A stretch of DNA of 64,000 nucleotides, taken from assembly GCA_965222935.1 (NCBI GenBank), contig CBDCVA010000002.1:2232001-2296000 (forward strand), given 5' to 3'. Positions 41,136 through 50,427 of this stretch are shown one piece after another. Position numbers and translations under genes: made by a program. The notes beneath the pieces were generated by a model that had not been told where the DNA came from, made no database searches, and saw only the letters and a program-made list of their open reading frames with translations. Within the stretch, counting starts at the first letter, position 1, and every line of letters starts with the position of its first letter. This DNA is from CBDCVA01 sp965222935 [NCBI: Candidatus Latescibacterota bacterium]. Its GTDB lineage: Bacteria > Latescibacterota > CBDCVA01.

Positions 41136-41510
41136 ATGCAACCGTCGAAAGGGTTTCGGAGCATCCTGCCTGAGCGAGGCCGTCGAGGGCACCGGGAAGC
41201 GCGCCTGCGGTCGGTTGGGAACATTTCGCCGTATCGCCGTCTGGCCGCCGAGGTGGTGCGTCAGGCGTGGTTGGACGTCCTGGACAAAGGGGTGATCGCT
41301 GGAGTGTGGGAGGGCGCTCGCGACGGTGATGTTCGCGCCGAGACGCGCTTGCGCCGGCATCGGACGGCTGTTGCGTTCTTCGAGAATCTCGATCAAACCC
41401 TATGGGGCGACTGCCTAGCTTTGAATCGGGAGTTGGTGCTGCGCATGGTGCGTCGGAAGGTGGGCGACTCGTACGGGCCGCCGCCGCAGCACTCCCCGGC
41501 GGTAAGGTGA
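41136..41510 (+). CDS. Hypothetical protein, phage/plasmid-like
   Basis: A 124-residue basic protein with the readable core ISPYRRLAAEVVRQAWLDVL and FFENLDQTLWGDCLALNREL. The second part resembles a segment seen in short phage-associated proteins next to Xre regulators, from memory only. The start may be the ATG at 41136 or a later GTG. It follows the Xre gene by 68 bases on the same strand. No function is assigned. Confidence 0.5.
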   Translation: MQPSKGFRSILPERGRRGHREARLRSVGNISPYRRLAAEVVRQAWLDVLDKGVIAGVWEGARDGDVRAETRLRRHRTAVAFFENLDQTLWGDCLALNRELVLRMVRRKVGDSYGPPPQHSPAVR

Positions 41511-41624
41511 CCACGATCGGGCACTGTGCGGGCTAGGGGAGTGAGCGGCGTGGTAGGAACTTTGGTGTCGTCGGGAGGGCTCCGGTGGGGGGTGTCGGGG
41601 CGGCTTGCACCCGAGGAGACGGAC

Positions 41625-42572
41625 GTGTTTGGAGGACCTGTTGTTGATCCGGGAATCGATCTTTTCGAGGAGATTGAGGCGCTCAAGGAAGAGCGCAAGG
41701 CGGTCATCCTCGCCCATTACTACCAGGAACCGGACATTCAGGACATCGCGGACTTCATCGGCGACAGCCTGGGCCTCTCCCGGCAGGCGGCGGGGACCGA
41801 TGCGGACGTCATCGTGTTCGCGGGCGTCCACTTCATGGCCGAGACGGCCAAGATCATCAATCCCGGGAAGAAAGTAGTGATCCCCGATCCGCGGGCCGGA
41901 TGCTCGCTGGCCGATAGCTGTCCGCCGGAGGCGTTCAGGCGCTTCCGTGAACTGCACCCCGACCACCTGGTCATCAGCTACATCAACTGCACGGCGGAGA
42001 TCAAGGCGCAGAGCGACATCATTTGTACCTCCAGCAACGCGGAGAAGATCGTTCGCCAGATCTCACCCGAGCAGCCCATCCTGTTTGCACCGGACGTGAA
42101 CCTGGGGCGCTATCTGATCAAGGTGACTGGCCGTGATATGCTCCTTTGGCAGGGCACGTGCATCGTGCACGAGATGTTCAGCGCCAGGCGGATCGTGCGA
42201 CTCAAGGTGCGTCACCCCGATGCGCTGGTCCTCGCCCATCCCGAGTGCGAGGAGCCTGTCCTGCGCTTGGCGGATCACATCGGCTCGACCGCCTCGCTGG
42301 TCAAGTACATTGAGACCAGCGCCAACCCATCGTTCATCATCGCCACCGAATCGGGCATCATCCACCAGATGCAAAAGCTCTGTCCACAGAAGACCTTCAT
42401 CCCCGCGCCGCCGCAGACAGGTTGCGCCTGCAACGAGTGCCCGCACATGAAGCTGAACACCCTGGAGAAGCTCTATCTCTGCCTGCGTGATGGGACCCCG
42501 GAGATCACGTTGGGCGAAACCCTGCGCCTGCGAGCGCTACGGCCCATCGAACGCATGCTCTCGATGAGCTGA
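41625..42572 (+). CDS. nadA: Quinolinate synthase
   Basis: Condenses iminoaspartate with dihydroxyacetone phosphate to quinolinate for NAD synthesis, using a [4Fe-4S] cluster. The 315-residue protein shows [33 protein letters not shown] (first cluster Cys), [19 protein letters not shown] (second) and [20 protein letters not shown] with the third. The start GTG 41625 follows CGAGGAGAC; the frame extends upstream without family similarity. nadB and nadC are not in the window. Confidence 0.93.
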   Translation: MFGGPVVDPGIDLFEEIEALKEERKAVILAHYYQEPDIQDIADFIGDSLGLSRQAAGTDADVIVFAGVHFMAETAKIINPGKKVVIPDPRAGCSLADSCPPEAFRRFRELHPDHLVISYINCTAEIKAQSDIICTSSNAEKIVRQISPEQPILFAPDVNLGRYLIKVTGRDMLLWQGTCIVHEMFSARRIVRLKVRHPDALVLAHPECEEPVLRLADHIGSTASLVKYIETSANPSFIIATESGIIHQMQKLCPQKTFIPAPPQTGCACNECPHMKLNTLEKLYLCLRDGTPEITLGETLRLRALRPIERMLSMS

Positions 42573-42783
42573 GGCGATCGATTCCCCGGAGTCGCTCCAG
42601 AGCGTAAGCGGCTTATTGAAGCCGACCCCTGGGCTCGTCAAGGCTGAAGAACGCATCCATCGGGGCACTTGTCGCTCATTGTCCCACCGCATAGTTTGCA
42701 ACCCAGAGGACATCTCTGGGGTGAAAATGTACGTCAGCGTGTGGTCACTGGATGACTGGGCATATTAAGATTGGCCTGTGACG

Positions 42784-43218
42784 ATGAGGCGATGGCTGAA
42801 GCTTGTGGTGATCCTGGGGGCGCTCGCGGCCGGCGGCTGCGCCGGTCAGCGTGAGATGACGGTGCTCTTGCAGGATTTCCAGGGCGTGGATGACTACATT
42901 TTCTGGTGCGTGAAGCATAGCCTGTGGCGGGAAGCACGCGCCCATCTGGAAGCGGCCATCGCGGCCGATTCCACCGACGCCGCACTTTATAACAATTTGG
43001 CCGTCGTCTACGAGAGGTGGGGCCTCGACGATGAGGCGCTTTGGGCGTACGATAAGGCACGCCAGTTTGCCCCCCACAACGAGACCATCCGAGAGAATTA
43101 CAAGCGCTTCCTGCACGACACGGGCCCCGATGCCGAGCTCCAGGAGCCTGAGCGCGGACGGCGGCCGCCGTGGCAGGAGCGTTATCCCTCGACCCAGAGG
43201 CGGGGACGAAGACGGTGA
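42784..43218 (+). CDS. TPR-containing lipoprotein
   Basis: A 144-residue protein with a lipoprotein signal, LKLVVILGALAAGGC, giving a lipidated Cys at about residue 17. Residues 45-110 form one or two tetratricopeptide repeats (DAALYNNLAVVYERWGLDDE, then ALWAYDKARQFAPHN), and the tail is Arg- and Pro-rich. Its end overlaps or closely precedes the start of the large protease/propeller/barrel gene, so the two are co-translated. A role in assembling or anchoring that protein is inferred. Confidence 0.8.
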   Translation: MRRWLKLVVILGALAAGGCAGQREMTVLLQDFQGVDDYIFWCVKHSLWREARAHLEAAIAADSTDAALYNNLAVVYERWGLDDEALWAYDKARQFAPHNETIRENYKRFLHDTGPDAELQEPERGRRPPWQERYPSTQRRGRRR

Positions 43219-43238
43219 GGCTTCCTGGCAGAGCTGCG

Positions 43239-46193
43239 ATGAGACGGCTTAGAACGTTGGCCCTGGTCGCGGTCTGCCTCGCCACTAGTGGGGTGCGGGC
43301 CTCGGAGGTACCCCAGGGCGTGCTCCAGGCCACGCTTGCCCAGAGCTTCGGCAAGAACAAGGTCCGCTACGGCGATTTCGACTGGTGGATCTACGAGACC
43401 GACCACCTGAAGATCCTCTACCAGCCCGAGTACGAGCCGCTGGCCAGAGCGGCGGGGGAGTACCTGGAGGAGGTCTACGTCGAGTTGAGGGAGTTGCTCT
43501 ATCACGACCTGTCGGTTAAGCCCCCGATCGTCATCTACGAATCCCATTACGAGTTCGAGCAGAACAACATCTACGGCGGCTTCCTGCCGCCGGGGGTGGG
43601 CGGCTTCGCCGAGGCCTCCAAGTATCGCGTGGCCACTCCCTTCAATGGCGATCTGGAGCGCTTCCGCAAGGTTCTGCGCCACGAGCTAGCTCACATCTTC
43701 CAGTACGACGTTCTCTTCGGCGGACCGCTCAAACACGTGATGAGCCGCCTGAAGCCACCGCCTCTGTGGGTGATGGAGGGCATGGCGGAGTACGTGGCGG
43801 GCGAGATGCACGCGACCGATGTGATGGTCCTGCGCGATGCCGTGCTCAGCGACCAGATGACCTCGATGGAGTATATGGACGACTTCGGCGACGGTCGCGT
43901 GTTCCTGGGATACAAGCAGGCGCATACCCTGATGTGGTACATCGAGGAACGCTACGGAGTGGACGCCATCCGGAGGCTTTTGCGCAACTGGTCTCTCAAC
44001 GCCTCGACGCCGGAAATCATCCGCAAGATCTTCAAGACCGACATCTACTCGTTCAACGAGGACTGGCATAACTGGCTCAGGCGCCGCTTCTGGCCTGAGA
44101 TCCGCAACCGGAAGTTTGTCCACGAGGTGGCCGAGCGGCTCATCCACCCCGAGTTGCGTGAGAAGGCGGTCTCTTACGTGGGCACCGCTTGGTCAGCCGG
44201 AGGAGAGATGTTGGCGGTGCTGGCCAACAAGGATGGCGCCCCCAACTTCGACGTTCAACTCCTCCGCATCCGGGATGGCAAGCCGATGTCAGTCCTGACC
44301 AAGGGGCTTCGGGTCGGCCGCTTCGACCTGCTCAAAGCCGAGGATCGCACGCTGGCCTGGTCACCCCAAGGTCGGTGGCTGGCTTTCGTGGGGCGCAGCG
44401 GCCCACGGGACCGGATCTTCATCTATGACCTCTACCAGAGTACGGTGATCCAGACGATCGAGCCGGAAAGCTTTCAGGCGGTCACCGCCATCGCCTGGCA
44501 CCCCACCGATCCCATGATCGCCGTCACCGGCGCCAACCACGGCCAGGCGGACATCTACCTGATCGACCTGACCAGCGGACGTGAGACCCAGGTCATCAAC
44601 ACGCTCGACCAGGACAGCGACCCTGCCTGGTCGCCGGACGGCCGAAAGCTGGCTTTCAGCTCCCACTTCGGCCGCCAGGCGGACATCGTCATCTACGACA
44701 CGGAGACTGGCGCGCTGGATAGGATCGTCCACCCGCGGACGAACGAGCGAGAGATCTCTTGGCTTCGGGACCGCGACGTCCTGGTCTTCACGTCCGACCC
44801 CGACACGGTCAACGACCTCCACCTGCTTGATCTCGATGCGCTCCGCCTTCATCGGCTGACCACGACGGCGAACGGTATGTCAGCGCTCTCGGCCTCGCCG
44901 GACGATCGCAAGGTGGCTTTTACCGCCTACCATCACGGCCGCCGCGACATCTACCTGTACGAGCTGCCCGAGGTCCTGCCCGATAGCGGCCTGGCGGTCG
45001 AGATGGTGGCGCTGGAGAGCATCGATCCCCTGCCTCCGGAGGCGCGTCCGTCGGGCGAGGGTCAGACCAGAAAGTACAAGGCGAAGCTGGAGTTGGAAGG
45101 ATTCGGCGGGGGCTTTGCGCTCTCCAATGGCTTCATGGAGGGCGTGGGCGAGATGCTGTTCACCGATCTATTGGGCAACCATTCGTTGGGCGTGCGTGCA
45201 TCGGGTATCTCCACGTTCGACGAGATTAACGACCTCGATCTGCTCATCCAGTACGGCTACTACAAGCACCGGGTACCCTTCATCGCGACGTACTTCAACG
45301 TCACGGATTTCTTCCGCGTTTTCAGGGACAACCGCTACGGCCAGTTGGCCACCGACACGCAGACGGGTATCGTGATCGGAACGCAGTATCCGTTCAACAT
45401 CTACCGCCGGTTCGATTTCACGTTCAGCGCTTTCAGGCAGTCGCGTAATATCATCGAGCACCCGGTGGAGGAACTCGCCTCGAAGAGCACCCAACTCTTA
45501 CGTGCCGCGTTCGTGCACGACGACACTTTCGGCTCGCTCAAGGCGCTGATCCTGGGCACGCGCTACTTTCTCGCCGTCGGCCGGACGCTTCCGCTGTCCG
45601 GCGATGCTCAGGAGTTCACCCAGTTCGAGACCGACTACCGGACGTACTTAGGCCTCCCGTGGAGCGCTTCCATTGCCTTACGCTTCCGGGGCCTATCCTC
45701 TTTCGGGGACGACACCCTGCTCTACTTCCTCGGCGGTCAGAACCCCGTCGCCATCCAGCAGTTCTCGGGCTTTTACGACATCACGGTAGCGCCCCTGCGC
45801 GGGTATGACTTCTCGAGCTTCGTGGGAAGCCGCATCGTCCTGGCGAACATCGAATATCGCCAGGCGCTTTCGCGCGATCCCCGCTCCATCTGGTCGAAGA
45901 TTTTCCTGCTAGGGCTCGGGCCCACCGACGGGACGTTCTTCTTCGACATCGGCGGGGCCTGGCTCACGCGGGACGAATGGGCGGACCTGGAGCGGTCGGC
46001 GGGAGATTTCCGCCACCCCGACCTCGCCGATCTCAAAGACGGCTTTGTCCAACTCAAGGACCTGAAGGCGGGTCTTGGCGTGGGGCTCCAGATATACACG
46101 TTCCTGCCCATCACGGTCGAGTACGCGCTCACGACCGACCTCACTAAGCTCCGGGGCGGTCGCTGGCATTTCTCGCTGGGACCCAGTTTCTGA
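43239..46193 (+). CDS. Large envelope protein: peptidase MA-like domain, TolB-like propeller and outer-membrane barrel
   Basis: About 984 residues. A signal peptide (RRLRTLALVAVCLATSGVRA) is followed at residues 30-310 by a gluzincin-like domain with the zinc motif LRHELAHIFQYD and downstream PLWVMEGMAEYVAGE. Residues 320-590 carry TolB/WD40-like repeats such as DPAWSPDGRKLAFSSHFG. The last 370 residues are rich in alternating beta strands and end in a Phe (WHFSLGPSF), the pattern of an outer-membrane barrel. It therefore probably sits in the outer membrane with a protease and propeller in the periplasm. The ATG at 43239 is preferred; a GTG at 43215 overlapping the upstream stop is possible. 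Similar proteins occur in FCB-group bacteria. Confidence 0.85.
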   Translation: MRRLRTLALVAVCLATSGVRASEVPQGVLQATLAQSFGKNKVRYGDFDWWIYETDHLKILYQPEYEPLARAAGEYLEEVYVELRELLYHDLSVKPPIVIYESHYEFEQNNIYGGFLPPGVGGFAEASKYRVATPFNGDLERFRKVLRHELAHIFQYDVLFGGPLKHVMSRLKPPPLWVMEGMAEYVAGEMHATDVMVLRDAVLSDQMTSMEYMDDFGDGRVFLGYKQAHTLMWYIEERYGVDAIRRLLRNWSLNASTPEIIRKIFKTDIYSFNEDWHNWLRRRFWPEIRNRKFVHEVAERLIHPELREKAVSYVGTAWSAGGEMLAVLANKDGAPNFDVQLLRIRDGKPMSVLTKGLRVGRFDLLKAEDRTLAWSPQGRWLAFVGRSGPRDRIFIYDLYQSTVIQTIEPESFQAVTAIAWHPTDPMIAVTGANHGQADIYLIDLTSGRETQVINTLDQDSDPAWSPDGRKLAFSSHFGRQADIVIYDTETGALDRIVHPRTNEREISWLRDRDVLVFTSDPDTVNDLHLLDLDALRLHRLTTTANGMSALSASPDDRKVAFTAYHHGRRDIYLYELPEVLPDSGLAVEMVALESIDPLPPEARPSGEGQTRKYKAKLELEGFGGGFALSNGFMEGVGEMLFTDLLGNHSLGVRASGISTFDEINDLDLLIQYGYYKHRVPFIATYFNVTDFFRVFRDNRYGQLATDTQTGIVIGTQYPFNIYRRFDFTFSAFRQSRNIIEHPVEELASKSTQLLRAAFVHDDTFGSLKALILGTRYFLAVGRTLPLSGDAQEFTQFETDYRTYLGLPWSASIALRFRGLSSFGDDTLLYFLGGQNPVAIQQFSGFYDITVAPLRGYDFSSFVGSRIVLANIEYRQALSRDPRSIWSKIFLLGLGPTDGTFFFDIGGAWLTRDEWADLERSAGDFRHPDLADLKDGFVQLKDLKAGLGVGLQIYTFLPITVEYALTTDLTKLRGGRWHFSLGPSF

Positions 46194-46957
46194 TGTCCTG
46201 GCCGCGCTGTGATAGGCTGATGCGAGCTCTTGGCGTGCGTGGACTGCAAGGTGGGCGTCTGGGCATGGCGCTGGGGGTCCTCCTGGTGCTCGCGGGTTGC
46301 GGGCAGAAGACGCATGAGGCGGCCTTCCAGGTGCGGCGGCCAACCGCGATCCCACTAAAGGGGATACGCCGGCTCGGGGTGGTCGGTTACATCCAGGCGC
46401 CGCAGGGCCGACGGTACGAGACCACGGGCAAAATTGCGCAGGACCTGGGCGAGCTGATCATGAGTGAACTGAACGAACTCCGAGGGCTAACCCTGATCGG
46501 TCCAGCGGAGATCAACTGGCTTCTCGGCGCCGCGGAGATTGACACGACGGTCCTTGGAGATACTGAGCAAGTGGACAGTCTGATCGAAGGTTTGGAGTTG
46601 GACGGGCTCCTGCTGGCGCACATTAGCGCGCTTCGGGCCCGGCCTCTGGCGATGCGCAGCAGGCGTACCGGTACCGAGGACGTGCCCGTCGGCGTCACGG
46701 CGCCTACGGCGATCCGCATCAGCGCCCGCGTACAGTTCAGCATCCTCGATCTCCACAAGCGACAGGTGGTCTGGCAACGCAAGTACCACGAATCGTCCAC
46801 GCTCCCCGTCTACTTCAGCATAGTCGATCTCTTCAGCGCTGAGAGCGCTCAGAACCGCGATCTTCTCCAGGCCATCTACCCCGCCGTCAGGGATCTCCAA
46901 CTGCGGCTGATCGCCAGGCGGCAGTGGAGGCAGCGCACCTTTATCGTCCGCGACTAG
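46193..46957 (+). CDS. Predicted lipoprotein of unknown function, third gene of the envelope operon
   Basis: About 254 residues with a lipobox VLLVLAGC (lipidated Cys near residue 36; the true start may be a later ATG). The mature protein has RRLGVVGYIQAPQGRRYETT, IAQDLGELIMSELNELRGL and GLELDGLLLAHISALRARPL, and a later ARVQFSILDLHKRQVVWQRK. This layout resembles LPS- or curli-type assembly lipoproteins that bind an unknown ligand, but I cannot name a family. Its ATG shares one base with the stop of the barrel gene (TGATG), so they are coupled. Confidence 0.75.
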   Translation: MSWPRCDRLMRALGVRGLQGGRLGMALGVLLVLAGCGQKTHEAAFQVRRPTAIPLKGIRRLGVVGYIQAPQGRRYETTGKIAQDLGELIMSELNELRGLTLIGPAEINWLLGAAEIDTTVLGDTEQVDSLIEGLELDGLLLAHISALRARPLAMRSRRTGTEDVPVGVTAPTAIRISARVQFSILDLHKRQVVWQRKYHESSTLPVYFSIVDLFSAESAQNRDLLQAIYPAVRDLQLRLIARRQWRQRTFIVRD

Positions 46958-47113
46958 CCCCCTCCTGAGGCGAACGAACCGGAGGCCGTGGTGAAGCGCG
47001 TCCGGGGTCATGGACGCGCGACCGGAAGTTGACGTGTGCCGCGAAGCGATGCACCTTTAGCGGGGCGGTGTCGAGCGGTGTGTCGACGGCCGGATAAGCG
47101 AGGGTTGCGAGCC

Positions 47114-47854
47114 ATGAGGTTGACGGAGCAGCAGAAGGATCGGTTCTGGGAGAACGGTTTTGTTGCGATTGAAGACGCCATTGCCCCCGAGCGCGTTGAG
47201 GCCATGTGTGCCCGCTTCGAGGAGCTGTGCGAGGCGTGGGATACCGAGGAAGCGCAGCGGGTGGGCGTGCAGCAGGAGGCGCAGTTCGCGGATGCCATGA
47301 CCGATGCGAAGACGGCGATGACGGTGCGGAAGTTTTACGACCTCGTTCCCCACGAGCCCGTTTTCAGAGCGCACGTGCAGGCTCCCGGGCTCCTGGACAT
47401 GGCCGAAGACCTGATTGGGACCCCGTTCAGCCTTTACGCAGACCAGGCATTCATGAAGCCGCCCGAAGTGGGCTCTGCCAAAGTGCCGCATCAGGACAAC
47501 GCCCACTTTCTGATCGAACCCGATGACGCCGTCATCACCTGCTGGTGCGCCCTGGATGACGCGACCCTGGAGAATGGCTGCCTGCATTATATCGTCGGCT
47601 CTCACAAGCGCGGACTTCTCGATCATCGCAAACTGCCGGAATCGCCGCATCTCATCCCCGAAGGCATCGACCTGAGCGAAGGCGTGCCGGTGCCCATCAG
47701 GGCGGGCGGCATCATTTTCCACCATGCTTTGGCACTCCATTTCTCGCCCGCGAATACCACGCCGCACTGGCGCCGAGCCTTCGCGTGTCACTTGGTCCGC
47801 AGCGACGCGAAGGTGCCCAACAAGAAGCCCGAACAACTCCTTCGGCTTCGGTAG
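47114..47854 (+). CDS. Phytanoyl-CoA dioxygenase (PhyH) family protein
   Basis: A 246-residue Fe(II)/2-oxoglutarate dioxygenase. The first metal motif is intact: VPHQDNAHF (HxD), with the distal His in FHHALALHFS and a likely 2OG-binding Arg in HWRRAFACH. Hydroxylates an unknown small molecule. The ATG at 47114 follows a GAGGG. It is 39 bases upstream of an SDR, so hydroxylation followed by oxidation is possible. Contrast with the HxG protein at 32948. Confidence 0.9.
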   Translation: MRLTEQQKDRFWENGFVAIEDAIAPERVEAMCARFEELCEAWDTEEAQRVGVQQEAQFADAMTDAKTAMTVRKFYDLVPHEPVFRAHVQAPGLLDMAEDLIGTPFSLYADQAFMKPPEVGSAKVPHQDNAHFLIEPDDAVITCWCALDDATLENGCLHYIVGSHKRGLLDHRKLPESPHLIPEGIDLSEGVPVPIRAGGIIFHHALALHFSPANTTPHWRRAFACHLVRSDAKVPNKKPEQLLRLR

Positions 47855-47893
47855 ACGGCCGGTCCTCGCGGCGATCCATTGCGAGGGCAAGTC

Positions 47894-48688
47894 ATGAAGG
47901 TGGATCTAGGCGGGCAGGTCGCAGTCGTTACCGGTGGGGCGAGTGGCATCGGGCGGGCCATTGTTGGAGCATTGGCCGATAACGGCGCGCATGTCGTCAT
48001 CGTGGATATCAGGGGAGAGGCGGCCCAAAGCGCAGCACGCGAGGTCACGAGTGAGGGCGGCGAATGCCTGGCGCTTGAAGGGGACGTGTCGGACGCCGCT
48101 CAGATGGAGCGGGTCGTCGATCAGGTCATGGAGCGCCTCGGGCGGATCAACATCCTGGTCAACAACGCAGGCATCAACACCTCCAGCGACCGCGCACCTA
48201 TCCACGAATACTCCCTGGACGACTGGCACGATATCGTGCGGGTGGACCTCGACGGGGTCTTTGTGACCAGCCGTGCGGTCATCCCCGTGATGCTCAAAAG
48301 CGGCGGCGGGCGCGTCGTCAACATCAGCTCCATCGCGGGACTGGTGCCGCTGCGGTTGCAGAGTGCATTCGTGGCGGCCAAGGCTGGGGTCGCCAACCTG
48401 ACCCGCTCGATGGCGATCGAGCTAGGGTCCAAGGGTATTCTCGTGAACTGCGTCGCGCCGGGTTCTACCCTGACGCGCGGGACCGAGGCCCTCTTCTACG
48501 GTCCCGACGGCGCCTACACGGAGAAAGCTGCAAGCCTGCTCGCGCACATTCCCCTGGGGCGGCCGGGCACGACCGCGGAGATCGCGAGCGCTGTGCTGTT
48601 CCTGGTGGCGCCCGAATCGAGCTACGTCAATGGCGCGGTCCTCGTCGTGGACGGAGGCTGGACGGCCGGCTACGTGCGAGACTGGTGA
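47894..48688 (+). CDS. SDR family protein with Phe in place of the catalytic Tyr
   Basis: A 264-residue SDR-fold protein. NAD(P) motif VVTGGASGIGRAI and NNA motif VNNAGIN are intact, and Ser is in VNISSIAGL. The YxxxK motif is FVAAKAG: F159 (codon TTC) replaces the Tyr that donates the proton, while K163 is kept. Such a change normally removes classical SDR activity. The ATG at 47894 is preceded by GAGGGC. It follows a PhyH-family gene. Confidence 0.88.
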   Translation: MKVDLGGQVAVVTGGASGIGRAIVGALADNGAHVVIVDIRGEAAQSAAREVTSEGGECLALEGDVSDAAQMERVVDQVMERLGRINILVNNAGINTSSDRAPIHEYSLDDWHDIVRVDLDGVFVTSRAVIPVMLKSGGGRVVNISSIAGLVPLRLQSAFVAAKAGVANLTRSMAIELGSKGILVNCVAPGSTLTRGTEALFYGPDGAYTEKAASLLAHIPLGRPGTTAEIASAVLFLVAPESSYVNGAVLVVDGGWTAGYVRDW

Positions 48689-48941
48689 CGCAAGCGAGGC
48701 GTAGAGGCCGAAACATAGAGCTTTCCCAGAGACAGAAGCGGTTCTTTGAGGCCTTTGAGTAGACGGCGTCGGGCGGCGGCATCTATTACACAGGCGACAC
48801 TGGCTGGCATAGCGACAACTTTCACCTTGTTGGAAAATACCTGAGGGTCGCGTCTTATCTGGCCCCCCTGACGCGCGAGACGGCCGAACCTGCGCTTGCA
48901 CCTCCGCATTCGGAACGCCATAGCGGTAAAAGGAGAAACCG

Positions 48942-49358
48942 ATGGCTAAGATCACGGCCTTCAAGGGCTACGAAGGCGAGCCGCCCATCCCCAAGCCCGA
49001 TGAGCCGGTCCAGCCGAACGTCGTCACGGTGCAGGACGGCGTGCCCGTGCGCTACGCCGGCTGCGACGGCATCGGCGTGCGCGTCGTCCATCCGGTCAAC
49101 CCGAAGGCGCCCGCGCAGAACATGGGGCTGGTGATGTTTTACGTGCCTCCCCACGTTGTCCTAGAGCCGGGAGGCCACCACACCGAGGAGTGTTACGTCA
49201 TCCTGCGCGGTCGGGGCACGATGACGCTGGCCGGGGAGAAGGTCGAGGTCAGCGCTGGGAGCTTCGTTCACCTGCCGCCCTGGTGCGAGCACGGCGTGGA
49301 GAACACCGGCGACGAGACCCTGGAAATCCTGATCTGCACCTCCCCGCCGAACCCTTAG
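48942..49358 (+). CDS. Cupin-domain protein
   Basis: A 138-residue single cupin with a typical metal site: HVVLEPGGHHTEECYVILRG holds two His and a Glu, and LPPWCEHGVENTG the third His. Such small cupins are isomerases, dioxygenases or sugar-binding regulators. The start ATG follows AAAAGGAGAAACC, a strong site. The 253 bases upstream show no gene. It is followed 29 bases later by a nitroreductase. Confidence 0.9.
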   Translation: MAKITAFKGYEGEPPIPKPDEPVQPNVVTVQDGVPVRYAGCDGIGVRVVHPVNPKAPAQNMGLVMFYVPPHVVLEPGGHHTEECYVILRGRGTMTLAGEKVEVSAGSFVHLPPWCEHGVENTGDETLEILICTSPPNP

Positions 49359-49387
49359 CGTACCCCAGAAAAGCGAGCGTTCCCCCG

Positions 49388-49993
49388 ATGGAAAAGCCAG
49401 CGCAGAACGACCATCCCATCCACGATCTCATCAAGCGGCGGTGGAGCCCCCGCGCCTTTTCGAGCCGGCCCGTCGAGCCCGAGGCGGTCCGCTCGCTCCT
49501 AGAAGCCGCGCGCTGGGCGCCGTCGTCCCTCAACGAGCAGCCGTGGCACTTCATGATCGCGGCGCGCGACCAGCCCGAAGCATTCGAGCGGATGCTGGGG
49601 TGCCTCGTGCCCGGCAACCAGCGCTGGGCGAAGGATGTGCCGCTACTGCTGATCTCGGTCGTCAGGCGCGCACGTCTACGCGATGGTAAACCCAACCGCT
49701 GCGCCTTCCACGACACCGGCCTCGCGGTGGCAAGCCTCGTTTTTCAGGCCATGTCGCTGGGTCTTTTCGTCCATCAGATGGGGGGCATCGACCGGGAGAA
49801 GATCCGCAAGACCTACGCCACCCCAGAAGGCTACAACCCCATGGCTGCCATCGCCGTCGGCTACCCCGGCGACCCACATTCGCTCCCCGACGACATCCGC
49901 GAGCAGGAGCTTATGCCCCGAACCCGCAAGGGGTTGGATGAGTTCGTGTTTTCGGAGCGCTGGGGAGAAGTGGCCAAAGTGGTCGAGTCGTAG
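49388..49993 (+). CDS. Nitroreductase family protein
   Basis: A 201-residue FMN-dependent NAD(P)H oxidoreductase. The FMN-binding N-terminus KRRWSPRAFSSRPVE, then AARWAPSSLNEQPWHFMIAA, and the C-terminal AAIAVGYPGDPH are family features. These enzymes reduce nitro compounds, quinones or flavins. The start ATG 49388 is chosen from the domain start; an upstream open frame is a shadow of the cupin. Confidence 0.9.
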   Translation: MEKPAQNDHPIHDLIKRRWSPRAFSSRPVEPEAVRSLLEAARWAPSSLNEQPWHFMIAARDQPEAFERMLGCLVPGNQRWAKDVPLLLISVVRRARLRDGKPNRCAFHDTGLAVASLVFQAMSLGLFVHQMGGIDREKIRKTYATPEGYNPMAAIAVGYPGDPHSLPDDIREQELMPRTRKGLDEFVFSERWGEVAKVVES

Positions 49994-50076
49994 AGCACCG
50001 ATAGCGCGAGCTTTGAGCGGGGATGTGATGGCAGCGGGCTCAATGCTTGCGGCGTGGAGAAAGGCGGCCAGAAACA

Positions 50077-50319
50077 ATGGACCTAACGACCCTCGTTTCC
50101 CGCTTCCGGCGGATCGCGGAGCGCGAATGCTCGGCGTGCGCGGTAGATCGCGAGGCGACACACAGGCTCTTGACCCTGATCGCGGGCCTCACGCGGCTTG
50201 AGGCGCAGTCGGCCCTAGTGCACCTGATGGGCCAACTGCCGATGAGTGACGTGTATGCCGCTGCGCTGGCCGGTAAGCGCACCGCCGGCGATGTCAGCGG
50301 CTGCGAAGACGAGCGCTAG
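50077..50319 (+). CDS. Hypothetical small protein (80 aa)
   Basis: An 80-residue, mostly helical protein with three Cys in two places (ECSACAV near residue 18 and a late SGCED) and the leucine-rich helix RLEAQSALVHLMGQLP. The family is not recognised. It ends 108 bases before the converging sulfatase-maturase gene, with no clear terminator in the gap. It could be a weak open frame. Confidence 0.45.
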   Translation: MDLTTLVSRFRRIAERECSACAVDREATHRLLTLIAGLTRLEAQSALVHLMGQLPMSDVYAAALAGKRTAGDVSGCEDER

Positions 50320-50427
50320 CGCCCCTCAGGTGCTCTCGCTGCGGGTGGCCAGGTATCCCGGCGGCGGGTCTTCGAGCGCGTCTTGGGCAGTTGAACTGGC
50401 CGATGCCCATTCCCCAAGTGGTCCGGA

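Noticed and set aside
42702-42720. Hairpin CCCAGAG-GACAT-CTCTGGG downstream of nadA
   Set aside because: No T-tract follows, so it is not a convincing terminator, and it may be chance.
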